DNA of 35,616 nt from Bacteroidales bacterium. GTDB lineage: Bacteria > Bacteroidota > Bacteroidia > Bacteroidales > Bacteroidaceae. The position numbers and the translations under genes are program-made. Position 1 is the stretch's first letter; each line of letters opens with the position of its first letter. Shown here piece after piece: positions 24,006-31,618 of this stretch. The stretch spans positions 1-35,616 of the forward strand of contig SFKY01000019.1 in the NCBI GenBank assembly GCA_004554665.1. The letters are read 5' to 3'. The notes beneath the pieces were generated by a model that was not told the DNA's origin, searched no databases, and saw only the letters and a list, made by a program, of their open reading frames with translations.

Positions 24006-24779
24006 ATGATAGAAGTCAAGAACCTTACCAAATCGTTTGAAGACAAGACCGTACTCGACAACATCAACGCCCGTTTCGAGACGGGCAAGACCAATCTCAT
24101 CATCGGACAGAGCGGATCGGGCAAGACCGTGCTGATGAAGAATCTCGTAGGACTGCTCTCCCCCACCACCGGCGAGGTGCTCTACGACGGGCGAGACTTT
24201 GTCACCATGACCAAGAAAGACCAAGTGATGATGCGGCGCGAGATGGGCATGATCTTCCAAGGCTCTGCGCTCTTCGACTCGCTCTCGGTGCTCGAAAACG
24301 TGCAGTTCCCACTCGACATGTTCTCTAACATGAACTACAACGAGCGTGTGCGCCGCGCCCAAGAGTGCCTCGACCGTGTCAATCTACTCGATGCCCAGCA
24401 CAAGTTTCCCGACGAGATTTCAGGCGGTATGCAGAAGCGCGTGGCCATAGCGCGCGCCATCGTGCTCAACCCCAAGTACCTCTTCTGCGACGAGCCCAAC
24501 TCAGGACTGGACCCCAAGACCTCGCTCGTCATCGACGAGCTGCTCTCCGGCATCACCAAGGAGTATGGTATCACCACCATCATCAATACGCACGACATGA
24601 ACTCGGTGATGGGTATCGGCGAAAACATCATCTTCATCTACAAGGGGCACAAAGAGTGGCAGGGCACCAAAGACCAGGTGATGGAGTCTGACAACAAGCG
24701 GTTCAACGACTTCGTCTTCGCCTCCGACCTCTTCCGCAAGGTGAAAAAGGCTGAGATGGAAGAGGCACACCATAAGTAA
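24006..24779 (+). CDS. mlaF: MlaF-type ABC transporter ATP-binding protein
   Basis: ATPase partner of the MlaE permease. The 257-residue protein has Walker A GQSGSGKT (34-41), signature ISGGMQKRVAIARAIV (about 138-153), and Walker B YLFCDEPNSGLDPKTS. The NSGLDP wording is typical of MlaF. The H-loop is INTHDMNSVMGIGENIIFIY. The C-terminus (VFASDLFRKVKKAEMEEAHH) is short. Only mlaE and mlaF are present here; the gene that follows is on the other strand, so a substrate-binding MlaD must be elsewhere or is lost. Confidence 0.9.
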   Translation: MIEVKNLTKSFEDKTVLDNINARFETGKTNLIIGQSGSGKTVLMKNLVGLLSPTTGEVLYDGRDFVTMTKKDQVMMRREMGMIFQGSALFDSLSVLENVQFPLDMFSNMNYNERVRRAQECLDRVNLLDAQHKFPDEISGGMQKRVAIARAIVLNPKYLFCDEPNSGLDPKTSLVIDELLSGITKEYGITTIINTHDMNSVMGIGENIIFIYKGHKEWQGTKDQVMESDNKRFNDFVFASDLFRKVKKAEMEEAHHK

Positions 24780-24841
24780 TAAAAAGCGCGGCCAGCATAT
24801 CACCCAAGTACATACCTACAAGCACCTTCTATCACGATGGT

Positions 24842-24874
24842 AAAAAAAGAAGTAGAGAGGCTTCTCTCTACTTC
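24842..24874 (-). terminator. Rho-independent terminator overlapping a stop codon
   Basis: GAAGTAGAGAG (24849-24859) and CTCTCTACTTC (24864-24874) form a perfect 11-bp stem with a 4-base loop. On the minus strand a run of seven T residues follows. The TAG stop of the lipoprotein gene (24868-24870) lies inside the stem. It closes the leftward DUF177-to-lipoprotein gene cluster. Confidence 0.85.
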
Positions 24875-25257
24875 ATATACCACACACCGTCCTGGCAGAC
24901 CATAGGCACCACGATCTGCTCGCTGGTGCTGTCGCCATACGATAGCACCAGAAACACATCACCTCGGTGCCGCGCCGTATCTACCTGTGCCCCAGCCACC
25001 TTGACCTGCCTGATGCCGCGGTGCTCCTCCTGCTGCTGGCCCACGTACATCTTGGCATTGGCCACCAGTTGCTCGCGGTAGCTGGCCGGGATACTGTCGG
25101 GGCGGTAAGTACCGTCGACAAAGAGGTCGTAGTCGCCGCGCATGAGCATCTCGTAATAGGTCTTGGCAGTCTGTGCCGCCACATCCTCGGCCTTGGGAGC
25201 CTCCTTGCAGGCATGCAGGAGCGCTGCAAGGAGGACTGTTGTCAGTATCTTTTTCAT
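24868..25257 (-). CDS. Putative lipoprotein, small exported protein
   Basis: A 129-residue protein starting MKKILTTVLLAALLHACKEA, a lipoprotein-type signal with Cys17 in the lipobox position (LLHAC). The mature part reads like a small NTF2-like or DUF4878-type domain: a helical start (AAQTAKTYYEMLMRGDYDLF) with FVDGTYRPDSIPASYREQLV, then beta strands ending VVPMVCQDGVWYMK. That resemblance is by overall pattern only. The longer frame back to 25707 is der read in another frame; the ATG at 25257 is 20 bases after the der stop. It is probably co-transcribed with der and ends in a terminator that uses its own stop codon. Confidence 0.75.
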   Translation of the reverse strand: MKKILTTVLLAALLHACKEAPKAEDVAAQTAKTYYEMLMRGDYDLFVDGTYRPDSIPASYREQLVANAKMYVGQQQEEHRGIRQVKVAGAQVDTARHRGDVFLVLSYGDSTSEQIVVPMVCQDGVWYMK

Positions 25258-25277
25258 CCGTATGCGATCAAAGAGGG

Positions 25278-26591
25278 TTACTTCTGGCGCACAAACACAT
25301 TGATGGGGCACCCGTGCATGGACCAGTTTTCGCGTATCTTGTTCTCGAGGAACCGGCGGTACGGCTCCTTGACATACTGGGGCAGGTTGGCGTAGAAGAC
25401 AAAGGACGGTATCTGCGTGTTGGGCAGCTGCGTACAGTACTTGATCTTGATATACTTGCCCTTGATCGAAGGCGGCGGAGTGGCCTCGATGATGGGGAGC
25501 ATCACCTCGTTGAGCTTGGCTGTGCCCACATGAGCCTTGCGGTTCATATAGACATCCTTGGCGGTCTCGAGCACCTTGAAGATACGCTGCTTGGTGAGCG
25601 CGGAGGCAAAGATGATGGGGAAGTCTACGAAAGGTGCCATGCGGCTGCGGATGGCATTGGTAAAGGTGTCTATGACTTTCTGGTCCTTGTCGGGCACCAA
25701 GTCCCACTTGTTGACCACCACCACGAGCGACTTGTTGTTTTTCTGGATGAGCTGGAAGATGTTCATGTCTTGCGCCTCGATACCGCGGGTGGCATCGATC
25801 ATCAGAATGCAGACATCGCTGTTCTCTATGGCGCGGATGCTACGCATGACCGAATAGAATTCCAAGTCTTCGGTGACCTTGTTCTTACGACGGATGCCGG
25901 CGGTGTCGACCAGATAGAAGTCGAAGCCGAACTTGTCGAAACGGGTGTAGATGCTGTCGCGCGTGGTGCCGGCTATCTCGGTCACGATGTTGCGGTCTTC
26001 GCCTATGAAAGCATTGATGATGCTGCTCTTGCCAGCATTGGGACGGCCCACTACGGCGAAACGGGGGATATCGTCTTCCACGGTCTCCTTGGCCTCAGCC
26101 GGCAGGCGCGAGAGGATGATGTCGAGCAGGTCGCCGGTACCGCCGCCTGTGGCCGCACTGATACAGATCGGCTCTCCGAGACCCAGTTTGTAAAATTCGG
26201 CTGCCGTATAATACTCCGAACTGTTGTCTACCTTGTTGGCGACGAGCACCACGGGCAGCTTGGCACGGCGCAGGATGAGCGCCACATCCTCGTCCCAGTC
26301 GGTGAGTCCGGTCTCCACGTCGACCAGGAACAGCACCAGGTCGGCCTCTTCCGTGGCCACGAGCACCTGCCGACGGATGGCATCCTCGAAGATGTCGTCA
26401 GAATTGACCACCCAGCCTCCGGTGTCGACCACCGAAAACTCTTGTCCGTTCCATGCACACTTGCCATACTGGCGGTCGCGGGTCGTGCCGGCGGTGTCGC
26501 TCACGATGGCGTGACGGCTCTGTGTGAGCCTGTTGAAAAGTGTAGACTTACCCACGTTGGGGCGGCCTACGATTGCTACCAAATTTGCCAT
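25278..26591 (-). CDS. der: Ribosome biogenesis GTPase Der (EngA)
   Basis: Double-GTPase required for maturation of the 50S subunit. The 437-residue protein has two G domains: first P-loop GRPNVGKS (9-16) with DTAGTTRD and ANKVD; second P-loop GRPNAGKS (182-189) with EIAGTTRDSI, DTAGIRRKNKV and NKWDL. The C-terminal KH-like domain (IPSFVFYANLPQYVKEPYRR) ends with GCPINVFVRQK. It lies 104 bases downstream of era on the same strand. Confidence 0.97.
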   Translation of the reverse strand: MANLVAIVGRPNVGKSTLFNRLTQSRHAIVSDTAGTTRDRQYGKCAWNGQEFSVVDTGGWVVNSDDIFEDAIRRQVLVATEEADLVLFLVDVETGLTDWDEDVALILRRAKLPVVLVANKVDNSSEYYTAAEFYKLGLGEPICISAATGGGTGDLLDIILSRLPAEAKETVEDDIPRFAVVGRPNAGKSSIINAFIGEDRNIVTEIAGTTRDSIYTRFDKFGFDFYLVDTAGIRRKNKVTEDLEFYSVMRSIRAIENSDVCILMIDATRGIEAQDMNIFQLIQKNNKSLVVVVNKWDLVPDKDQKVIDTFTNAIRSRMAPFVDFPIIFASALTKQRIFKVLETAKDVYMNRKAHVGTAKLNEVMLPIIEATPPPSIKGKYIKIKYCTQLPNTQIPSFVFYANLPQYVKEPYRRFLENKIRENWSMHGCPINVFVRQK

Positions 26592-26695
26592 TTGTTGTTT
26601 CTTTTGCTGAAGTTTAACATTCTCCGGCCCTCGCCTTGACGGCGAGAGTAACGTCCTACATCTAATCAGGACTCAATATTAACATATACCTATCA

Positions 26696-27577
26696 TCATT
26701 CGGGATTGTACCCGAAGTGGTTGAGTTCACGCTGCGAGTTGCGCCAGTCCTTGTCTACCTTGACAAAGGTTTCGAGAAACACCTTCTTGCCGAAGAAGCG
26801 TTCCAGCGACTTGCGCGCCTCGGTGCTCACCTTCTTGAGCGCCACGCCCTGATGGCCGATGATGATGCCTTTCTGGCTGTCGCGCTCCACATAGATCACC
26901 GCGCTGATGTGTATCTTGCGGCTGTCCTCCTTAAACTGCTCCACGGCCACCTCTACCGAGTAGGGAATCTCCTTGTCGTAATAGAGCAGTATCTTCTCAC
27001 GGATAATCTCGGAAACAAAGAAGCGGGCAGGCTTGTCGGTAAGCTGGTCTTTGTCGAAGTAGGCAGGCGACTCGGGGAGCAGTTCCTTGATACGGCCCAT
27101 GAGCAGGTCGATACCAAACTTGTTTTTCGCCGAGATGGGCAGGATATCAGCCTTGGGCAGCAGCTTGTGCCACTGCTCCACCACCTCAGCGAGATGGCGC
27201 TGGTCAGTCTCGTCTATCTTGTTGACCAGCAGCACCACAGGGATGGTCATCTTGGCCACCTTGTCCAGAAAGTCGCGGTTTTTCTCCGGATTTTCCACCA
27301 CATCGGTCACATAGAGCAGCACATCGGCATCTGCCAGTGCCGACTCAGAGAAGGCCAGCATCATCTCCTGCATCTTGTAGTTGGGCTTGAGCACGCCCGG
27401 CGTGTCGGAGAAGACGATCTGGCAGTCTTCCTCGTTTACGATACCCATAATGCGGTGGCGCGTGGTCTGCGCCTTGAAGGTGGCGATACTGATGCGCTCG
27501 CCCACCAGTTGGTTCATCAGCGTGCTCTTGCCCACATTGGGGTTGCCCACGATGTTTACAAAACCTGCTTTGTGCAT
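26696..27577 (-). CDS. era: GTPase Era
   Basis: GTPase that binds 16S rRNA during 30S assembly. The 293-residue protein has P-loop GNPNVGKS (11-18), the G2 segment KAQTTRHRIMG, G3 DTPGVL, G4 NKIDE, and a C-terminal KH domain with the family segment IIGHQGVALKKVSTEARKSL. The frame is open to 27607, but MHKAGFVNIVGNPNVGKS at 27577 matches the family start and sits 28 bases inside the upstream terminator. It follows fabH, with a terminator hairpin in between. Confidence 0.97.
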   Translation of the reverse strand: MHKAGFVNIVGNPNVGKSTLMNQLVGERISIATFKAQTTRHRIMGIVNEEDCQIVFSDTPGVLKPNYKMQEMMLAFSESALADADVLLYVTDVVENPEKNRDFLDKVAKMTIPVVLLVNKIDETDQRHLAEVVEQWHKLLPKADILPISAKNKFGIDLLMGRIKELLPESPAYFDKDQLTDKPARFFVSEIIREKILLYYDKEIPYSVEVAVEQFKEDSRKIHISAVIYVERDSQKGIIIGHQGVALKKVSTEARKSLERFFGKKVFLETFVKVDKDWRNSQRELNHFGYNPE

Positions 27578-27604
27578 GCGTTTCCTTGATAAGTGATTGG
27601 CGTA

Positions 27605-27646
27605 CAAAAAAACGCATCATCTTGCGTAAGTAAGACGGATGCGTTT
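27605..27646 (-). terminator. Terminator between fabH and era
   Basis: AAACGCATC (27610-27618) pairs with GATGCGTTT (27638-27646). On the minus strand the stem runs directly into a T-tract. It would end most fabH transcripts before era. The gap has no clear TAnnTTTG promoter, so era may depend on partial read-through. Confidence 0.8.
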
Positions 27647-27673
27647 CTCTGTGATGTAAAAATTCGTTTTCGA

Positions 27674-28693
27674 TTATTTCTTTCCAGCCATTTCCGCTCC
27701 ATCATACGCCCACTTGTAATAAGAGGCGCCATGCACGAAGCCGGCTCCGAAAGCAGTAAAGATCACCTTGTCGCCCTTCTTCAGCTTGGCCTCATTGTCC
27801 CAGAGAGCCAAGGGGATGGTGGCGGCGCTGGTGTTGCCATAGTGGTCGATATTGATCATCACCTTGTCCAGATCCAGGTCGGCGCGCTTGGCCACAGCCT
27901 CGATGATACGCAGGTTGGCCTCGTGCGGCACCACCCAGTCTACATCCGAACCGGCCAGCTGGTTACGGTTCAGGATCTCCAGCACGTCGTCGCTCATGTT
28001 GGTCACCGCATAGCGGAACACGGTGCGACCCTCCTGATAGAGATAGTGCAGGCGATGGTCCACGGTAAAGTGGGAAGCGGGACATACAGAGCCACCGGCC
28101 TTCATGTGGAGGAAGGGAAGCCCCTTGCCATCGGTGCGGAAGAATGAGTTTTGTACACCCACGCCCTCCTCGGTGGTAGCCTCAACAAGCACGGCACCGG
28201 CTCCGTCGCCAAACAACACGCACGTCTGACGGTCCGTGTAGTCTACGAGCGACGACATCTTGTCGGCACCGATCACGATAATCTTCTTGAAGCGTCCGCT
28301 CTGTATCATCGTTGCAGCCACATCGAGCGAATACAGGAATCCGCAGCATGCAGCCTCAAGGTCAAAGGCAAAGGCGTTTTTCAGCCCGAGCTTGCCCAGC
28401 ACGATGGAGGCGGTAGAGGGAAACTTGTAGTCGGGTGTGGTGGTGGTCACGATCAGCGCGTCGATGGTATCGGGATCCACGCCGGTCTTCTTGATAAGCT
28501 GCTTGGCAGCCTTACGCGCCATGTAGCTTGTACCAAGACCCTCCTCGGTGAGGATGCGGCGCTCCTTGATACCCACGCGGGTCATGATCCACTCGTCACT
28601 GGTCTCGACCATGCGCGACAGCTCCTCGTTGGTGAGGATATAGTCGGGCACGTAGCCGCCGATACCAGTGATGATCGCATTGATACGCTCCAT
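27674..28693 (-). CDS. fabH: Beta-ketoacyl-ACP synthase III
   Basis: Condenses an acyl-CoA primer with malonyl-ACP to start fatty acid synthesis. The 339-residue protein shows the full catalytic triad: Cys116 in DLEAACCGFLYSLD, His257 in VVPHEANLRI, and Asn287 in HYGNTSAATIP. The N-terminal INAIITGIGGYVPDYILTNE and GDGAGAVLVEA segments also fit. Its ATG directly follows the rpmF stop codon, which suggests translational coupling. The yceD-rpmF-fabH order is widespread in bacteria. Confidence 0.96.
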   Translation of the reverse strand: MERINAIITGIGGYVPDYILTNEELSRMVETSDEWIMTRVGIKERRILTEEGLGTSYMARKAAKQLIKKTGVDPDTIDALIVTTTTPDYKFPSTASIVLGKLGLKNAFAFDLEAACCGFLYSLDVAATMIQSGRFKKIIVIGADKMSSLVDYTDRQTCVLFGDGAGAVLVEATTEEGVGVQNSFFRTDGKGLPFLHMKAGGSVCPASHFTVDHRLHYLYQEGRTVFRYAVTNMSDDVLEILNRNQLAGSDVDWVVPHEANLRIIEAVAKRADLDLDKVMINIDHYGNTSAATIPLALWDNEAKLKKGDKVIFTAFGAGFVHGASYYKWAYDGAEMAGKK

Positions 28694-28879
28694 TTACTCA
28701 ACAGTTTCCTTGACAACAGCCACTTTACCACGATAATAGCCACAGGTGGGGCATACGGTGTGGTAAACGTAGTAAGCTCCGCAGTTGGGGCATACGGCCA
28801 GTGTGGGGGCTACTGCCTTGTCATGAGTTCTTCTCTTCAGTGTACGAGTCTTCGACTGTCTTCTTTTAGGATGTGCCAT
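28694..28879 (-). CDS. rpmF: 50S ribosomal protein L32
   Basis: A 61-residue ribosomal protein starting MAHPKRRQSKTRTLKRRTHD, the L32 signature. It has a zinc ribbon with Cys30, Cys33, Cys43 and Cys46 (CPNCG and CPTCG), the zinc-containing paralog type. It lies 17 bases after the DUF177 gene stop and abuts fabH. Confidence 0.97.
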   Translation of the reverse strand: MAHPKRRQSKTRTLKRRTHDKAVAPTLAVCPNCGAYYVYHTVCPTCGYYRGKVAVVKETVE

Positions 28880-28896
28880 TGTAATTTAAATTTTAA

Positions 28897-29424
28897 TTAT
28901 TCCTTAATATTCAGTTTCGCAAGGGCTGCCCAGCGGGGGTCTACATCGTGTCCATCATCCTCTTCGCCGCTTCGGGTGGCGGAAAATCCCTCAAGGACTT
29001 TCATCATGGCAGGGTTGCATTTTCCAGGTGCATGCACATGCCTGATAGGGATGCTCAAGACTATCGATTCGTAGACAAACCAGGCGACATCGAGTATTCC
29101 TTCGTCCTCGCTTACCGTCACCAAGTCGTCTTCCTCAGCGCTTTCTTCCCCAAATTTGGCCACGAGCCTGTTGTCGGACACCACATCGAGCGGCATATCG
29201 TCCAGACACAGGTCGCAGGGTATAGTGATTTGGCCGCCGATATGGAAATCGAGCTCAAACATGTCTCCCCGGCGTGTAACGGAAAGTGCCACATCCAAGT
29301 CACCGCGACGTATCTCCGAGTCTTCAAGAGCCTCGAAAAATGCGTCGTCAACCTTGAATGTAAGCCGTGTCACACCCTCGTGCAGACCTTTCAAGTCGAT
29401 TAGAAAAGGCGCCAAACTATACAT
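28897..29424 (-). CDS. DUF177 (YceD-family) protein, 23S rRNA accumulation
   Basis: A 175-residue protein of the YceD/DUF177 family, linked in other bacteria to 23S rRNA accumulation. Family features: VDDAFFEALEDSEIRRGDLD, then a strand-rich middle part, PCDLCLDDMPLDV (Cys70 and Cys73), an acidic stretch (GEESAEEDDLVTVSEDEG) and DPRWAALAKL at the C-terminus. It heads the rpmF-fabH cluster. The start lies a few bases behind the -7 element at 29432-29439, so the leader is very short or absent. Confidence 0.88.
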   Translation of the reverse strand: MYSLAPFLIDLKGLHEGVTRLTFKVDDAFFEALEDSEIRRGDLDVALSVTRRGDMFELDFHIGGQITIPCDLCLDDMPLDVVSDNRLVAKFGEESAEEDDLVTVSEDEGILDVAWFVYESIVLSIPIRHVHAPGKCNPAMMKVLEGFSATRSGEEDDGHDVDPRWAALAKLNIKE

Positions 29425-29431
29425 TTGGCTG

Positions 29432-29439
29432 CAAAGTTA
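29432..29439 (-). promoter_or_regulatory. -7 promoter element of the DUF177-rpmF-fabH cluster
   Basis: The minus strand reads TAACTTTG (TAnnTTTG) only 7 bases before the ATG, implying a leaderless or nearly leaderless mRNA. Confidence 0.6.
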
Positions 29440-29580
29440 CTAAAAAACAGATAAATGACAAAATATTGAATCTTTTTTTTTCCTTTTCCGCCGCCATCCC
29501 CTCTTCCCACCGATGTCACATGGCTTGCCATCTGACAACCGAATCAATCCAAACAACGGCAAAGGGGATGATTACAAAGA

Positions 29581-29640
29581 CGACAACTCAGACAACTAAT
29601 ACTACCCAAAGGTTGTCTTATGTTGTCGCTGTTGTCGTAA
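29581..29640. repeat. GACAAC/GTTGTC inverted repeat cluster
   Basis: CGACAAC-TCA-GACAAC (29581-29596) pairs with GTTGTC-TTAT-GTTGTCG (29612-29628) across a 15-base loop. A third GTTGTC starts at 29631 and a TTGTCG at 29653. It is part of the 436-base gap between the DUF177 gene and susD, which holds no convincing ORF. Confidence 0.65.
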
Positions 29641-29671
29641 AAAAACACGAGATTGTCGTTCAAAAAAGCTA

Positions 29672-29741
29672 AAGGTGGCATTTAGACCTCGTAAACGCCA
29701 CCTTTACGACGCTAATCATGGCTTTTACGGATGACTAACGC
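29672..29741. repeat. 22-bp phased repeat array C, downstream of susD
   Basis: TTTA recurs at 29681, 29703 and 29724, about 22 bases apart. The region contains TGGCATTTAG, GTAAACGCCA (complement of TGGCGTTTAC) and TGGCTTTTACGGATG. The first two words are also present in array B at 23.1 kb. Phasing is less exact than in arrays A and B (one interval is 21). Confidence 0.65.
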
Positions 29742-29780
29742 CATCTGCCCCCAAACGGGAGACCTTGAAAGGGATGCAAG

Positions 29781-29814
29781 AAAAAGGAGGCTGCCTCCTT
29801 CACAGGAAGCAGCC
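29781..29814 (-). terminator. Terminator of the susC-susD locus
   Basis: On the minus strand GGCTGCTTCCT-GTG-AAGGAGGCAGCC forms a long stem (29789-29814), followed by TCC and a T-run (29781-29785). It lies 47 bases after the susD stop. Confidence 0.75.
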
Positions 29815-29860
29815 CCCAAAGAAATATTCATGTTTAACTTATTGTTATCTATGAACCGGT

Positions 29861-31582
29861 TTATTGTCCTACCAATTTATAATAGGTCTTCTTGGCCCAG
29901 AACAGGTTGGTGTAGTAACCTGTCGACTCCTCGTAGTTCTTGGCAATGGCATCCTGACAGTTGGCACTGTTGTAGCTCAGCTCATTGCTCGGATAGGGCA
30001 GACGGTTAGGAGGCGTGGGATAGTTGGACATCTGCGTATCTCTTGCGAATGTCACTACAGGATAACCCGTGCGGCGTACCACGTTCCATGCCTCGAGCTC
30101 GTTCATGAAGCCAAAGTTGAGCCACAACTGGGTGCAGATAGCCTCCTGTGTGGGCTGCCAGATGCTCTCGGCGTAGGCTTTGAGCTCGGCAGCGGTAGGC
30201 TCTACCAACGGGCGGAATCCCTTGTAGCTGTCGTTGCCGGCCTTGTAGAGCGAGCTGGTCTTCTTCAGGTTCCAATAGTACTCGGCAGACTGCTCGTAAC
30301 CCTGTACGAAGCACTCCTTGGCCTTGGCCTGGTTGGCAGCCACACCGTAGCCCATGAGATATGCCTCTGCCTTGCTGAAGCTCACCTCAGCGGCGCTTAC
30401 CCAGACACCTGCAATATTCTCATTGCCCATATAAGAGGCCCAACCGGCTACTGCCTGCGAGTCGATCTCGCAATAATAGTTGGCCGAAGCGATGCCGCGT
30501 GCCACATACTCCAGATTCTTCTGCTCAGAGATTTCGCTGATCTCGGTGCTGGTCAGGTTCACGTCGAATGCCACATACTGGTTGTCGGGGTTACAGTCGT
30601 ACATGGCAACCAGACGCGGGTCGGTACTGGCATCGGCTATACCGTTGGCCGGTACGCGCATGGCATCGAGCACGGTCTGAGAACCGGCAGCATAACTGCC
30701 TGTGCGGAGACCCTGCGAGAGGCTCTTGCCGAAGTTGAAGTCATCGGTCTGTGTGTCGGCTGCCACACCCATGTTCTCGTCATTGCTGTCGATGAGCGGG
30801 TACTTGGTGGGATTGCCCAACAACTCGGCTATGGCAGCCTTGGCGTCAGCCACACAGTCGCCGCCCGTAGCCAGATGGAGCGCGATACGCAGGCGGAGTG
30901 AGTTGACATACTTCTGCCAAATCACCTTATTGCCTTTGGCGAGTGAATAATCCTGACGAGCCAGCGCATTAAGACCAATCTCATTGACATTGCCGCTTGC
31001 GAAGTAGTCGCCCACCTCTTTGAGGTCGGCCAAGATCTGCTTGTAGAGCGTCACATCGTCATCATAGACACACTGCTCCTTGGCCGACGCATAGTCGCTG
31101 GTGAGCCAGAGGGTACCGGCACCATTGAAAGGCACGTCGCCGAAGAGCGACAACATCTCGTGCAACTGGGCTTCCACTATCGTGCGGCCCAGATAATAGA
31201 ACACGATGTTAGAGGGTTTCTCGTCCTCTGCCAGATTGTTGTAAGTGTTTTCCAGCAGACGGTACTGTGTGAGCATATCGTAGAAATTCATCCAGCGGGT
31301 ATTGAAATAACCTTCGCCGGCACCCATGTAGCGGCCCTTTTCGTTGCTGGTACCGATGATACCCGAGAAGATACCCGATGTGGTAGACTGGGTATAATAA
31401 CGATAGTACATGGGGTTCATCCACGTGTTACCCTTGTACATCACAGCGGTAAACACCTGCGGCACACCCACTGTGGTGGTCTTTGAGGGATCCTCATACT
31501 TGTCATCGTAGTCGGAATCGGAACATGCGCCGAGCGCCAAGAGGGCCAATCCCGCCATTGCGATTGAAAATATCTTTTTCAT
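29861..31582 (-). CDS. SusD/RagB-family nutrient-binding lipoprotein
   Basis: Surface lipoprotein that forms the lid of a SusC-type outer-membrane channel and binds glycans or peptides. The 573-residue protein has a lipoprotein signal with Cys20 (LALLALGACSDSD) followed by several Asp residues, which fits surface export. Family features are the helical TPR-like parts (TRWMNFYDMLTQYRLLENTY, and VNSLRLRIALHLATGG) and the C-terminal NELEAWNVVRRTGYPVVTFA and PYPSNELSYN segments. Substrate cannot be read from sequence; no glycosidase or protease lies within the window. It starts 36 bases after susC. Confidence 0.9.
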   Translation of the reverse strand: MKKIFSIAMAGLALLALGACSDSDYDDKYEDPSKTTTVGVPQVFTAVMYKGNTWMNPMYYRYYTQSTTSGIFSGIIGTSNEKGRYMGAGEGYFNTRWMNFYDMLTQYRLLENTYNNLAEDEKPSNIVFYYLGRTIVEAQLHEMLSLFGDVPFNGAGTLWLTSDYASAKEQCVYDDDVTLYKQILADLKEVGDYFASGNVNEIGLNALARQDYSLAKGNKVIWQKYVNSLRLRIALHLATGGDCVADAKAAIAELLGNPTKYPLIDSNDENMGVAADTQTDDFNFGKSLSQGLRTGSYAAGSQTVLDAMRVPANGIADASTDPRLVAMYDCNPDNQYVAFDVNLTSTEISEISEQKNLEYVARGIASANYYCEIDSQAVAGWASYMGNENIAGVWVSAAEVSFSKAEAYLMGYGVAANQAKAKECFVQGYEQSAEYYWNLKKTSSLYKAGNDSYKGFRPLVEPTAAELKAYAESIWQPTQEAICTQLWLNFGFMNELEAWNVVRRTGYPVVTFARDTQMSNYPTPPNRLPYPSNELSYNSANCQDAIAKNYEESTGYYTNLFWAKKTYYKLVGQ

Positions 31583-31618
31583 ATTCTTATTTCCTTTTTG
31601 TTTGTATGTAATATCTGT

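Noticed and set aside
25258..25707. Upstream half of the 279-codon frame that contains the lipoprotein
   Set aside because: It is der read in another frame; the signal peptide starts at 25257.
25173..26639. 488-codon plus-strand ORF opposite der
   Set aside because: Antisense shadow of the well-supported Der GTPase.
29367..29672. 101-codon plus-strand ORF in the gap beside the DUF177 gene
   Set aside because: It crosses the DUF177 promoter and the repeat cluster, and its composition (Thr-rich, no motifs) is not protein-like.
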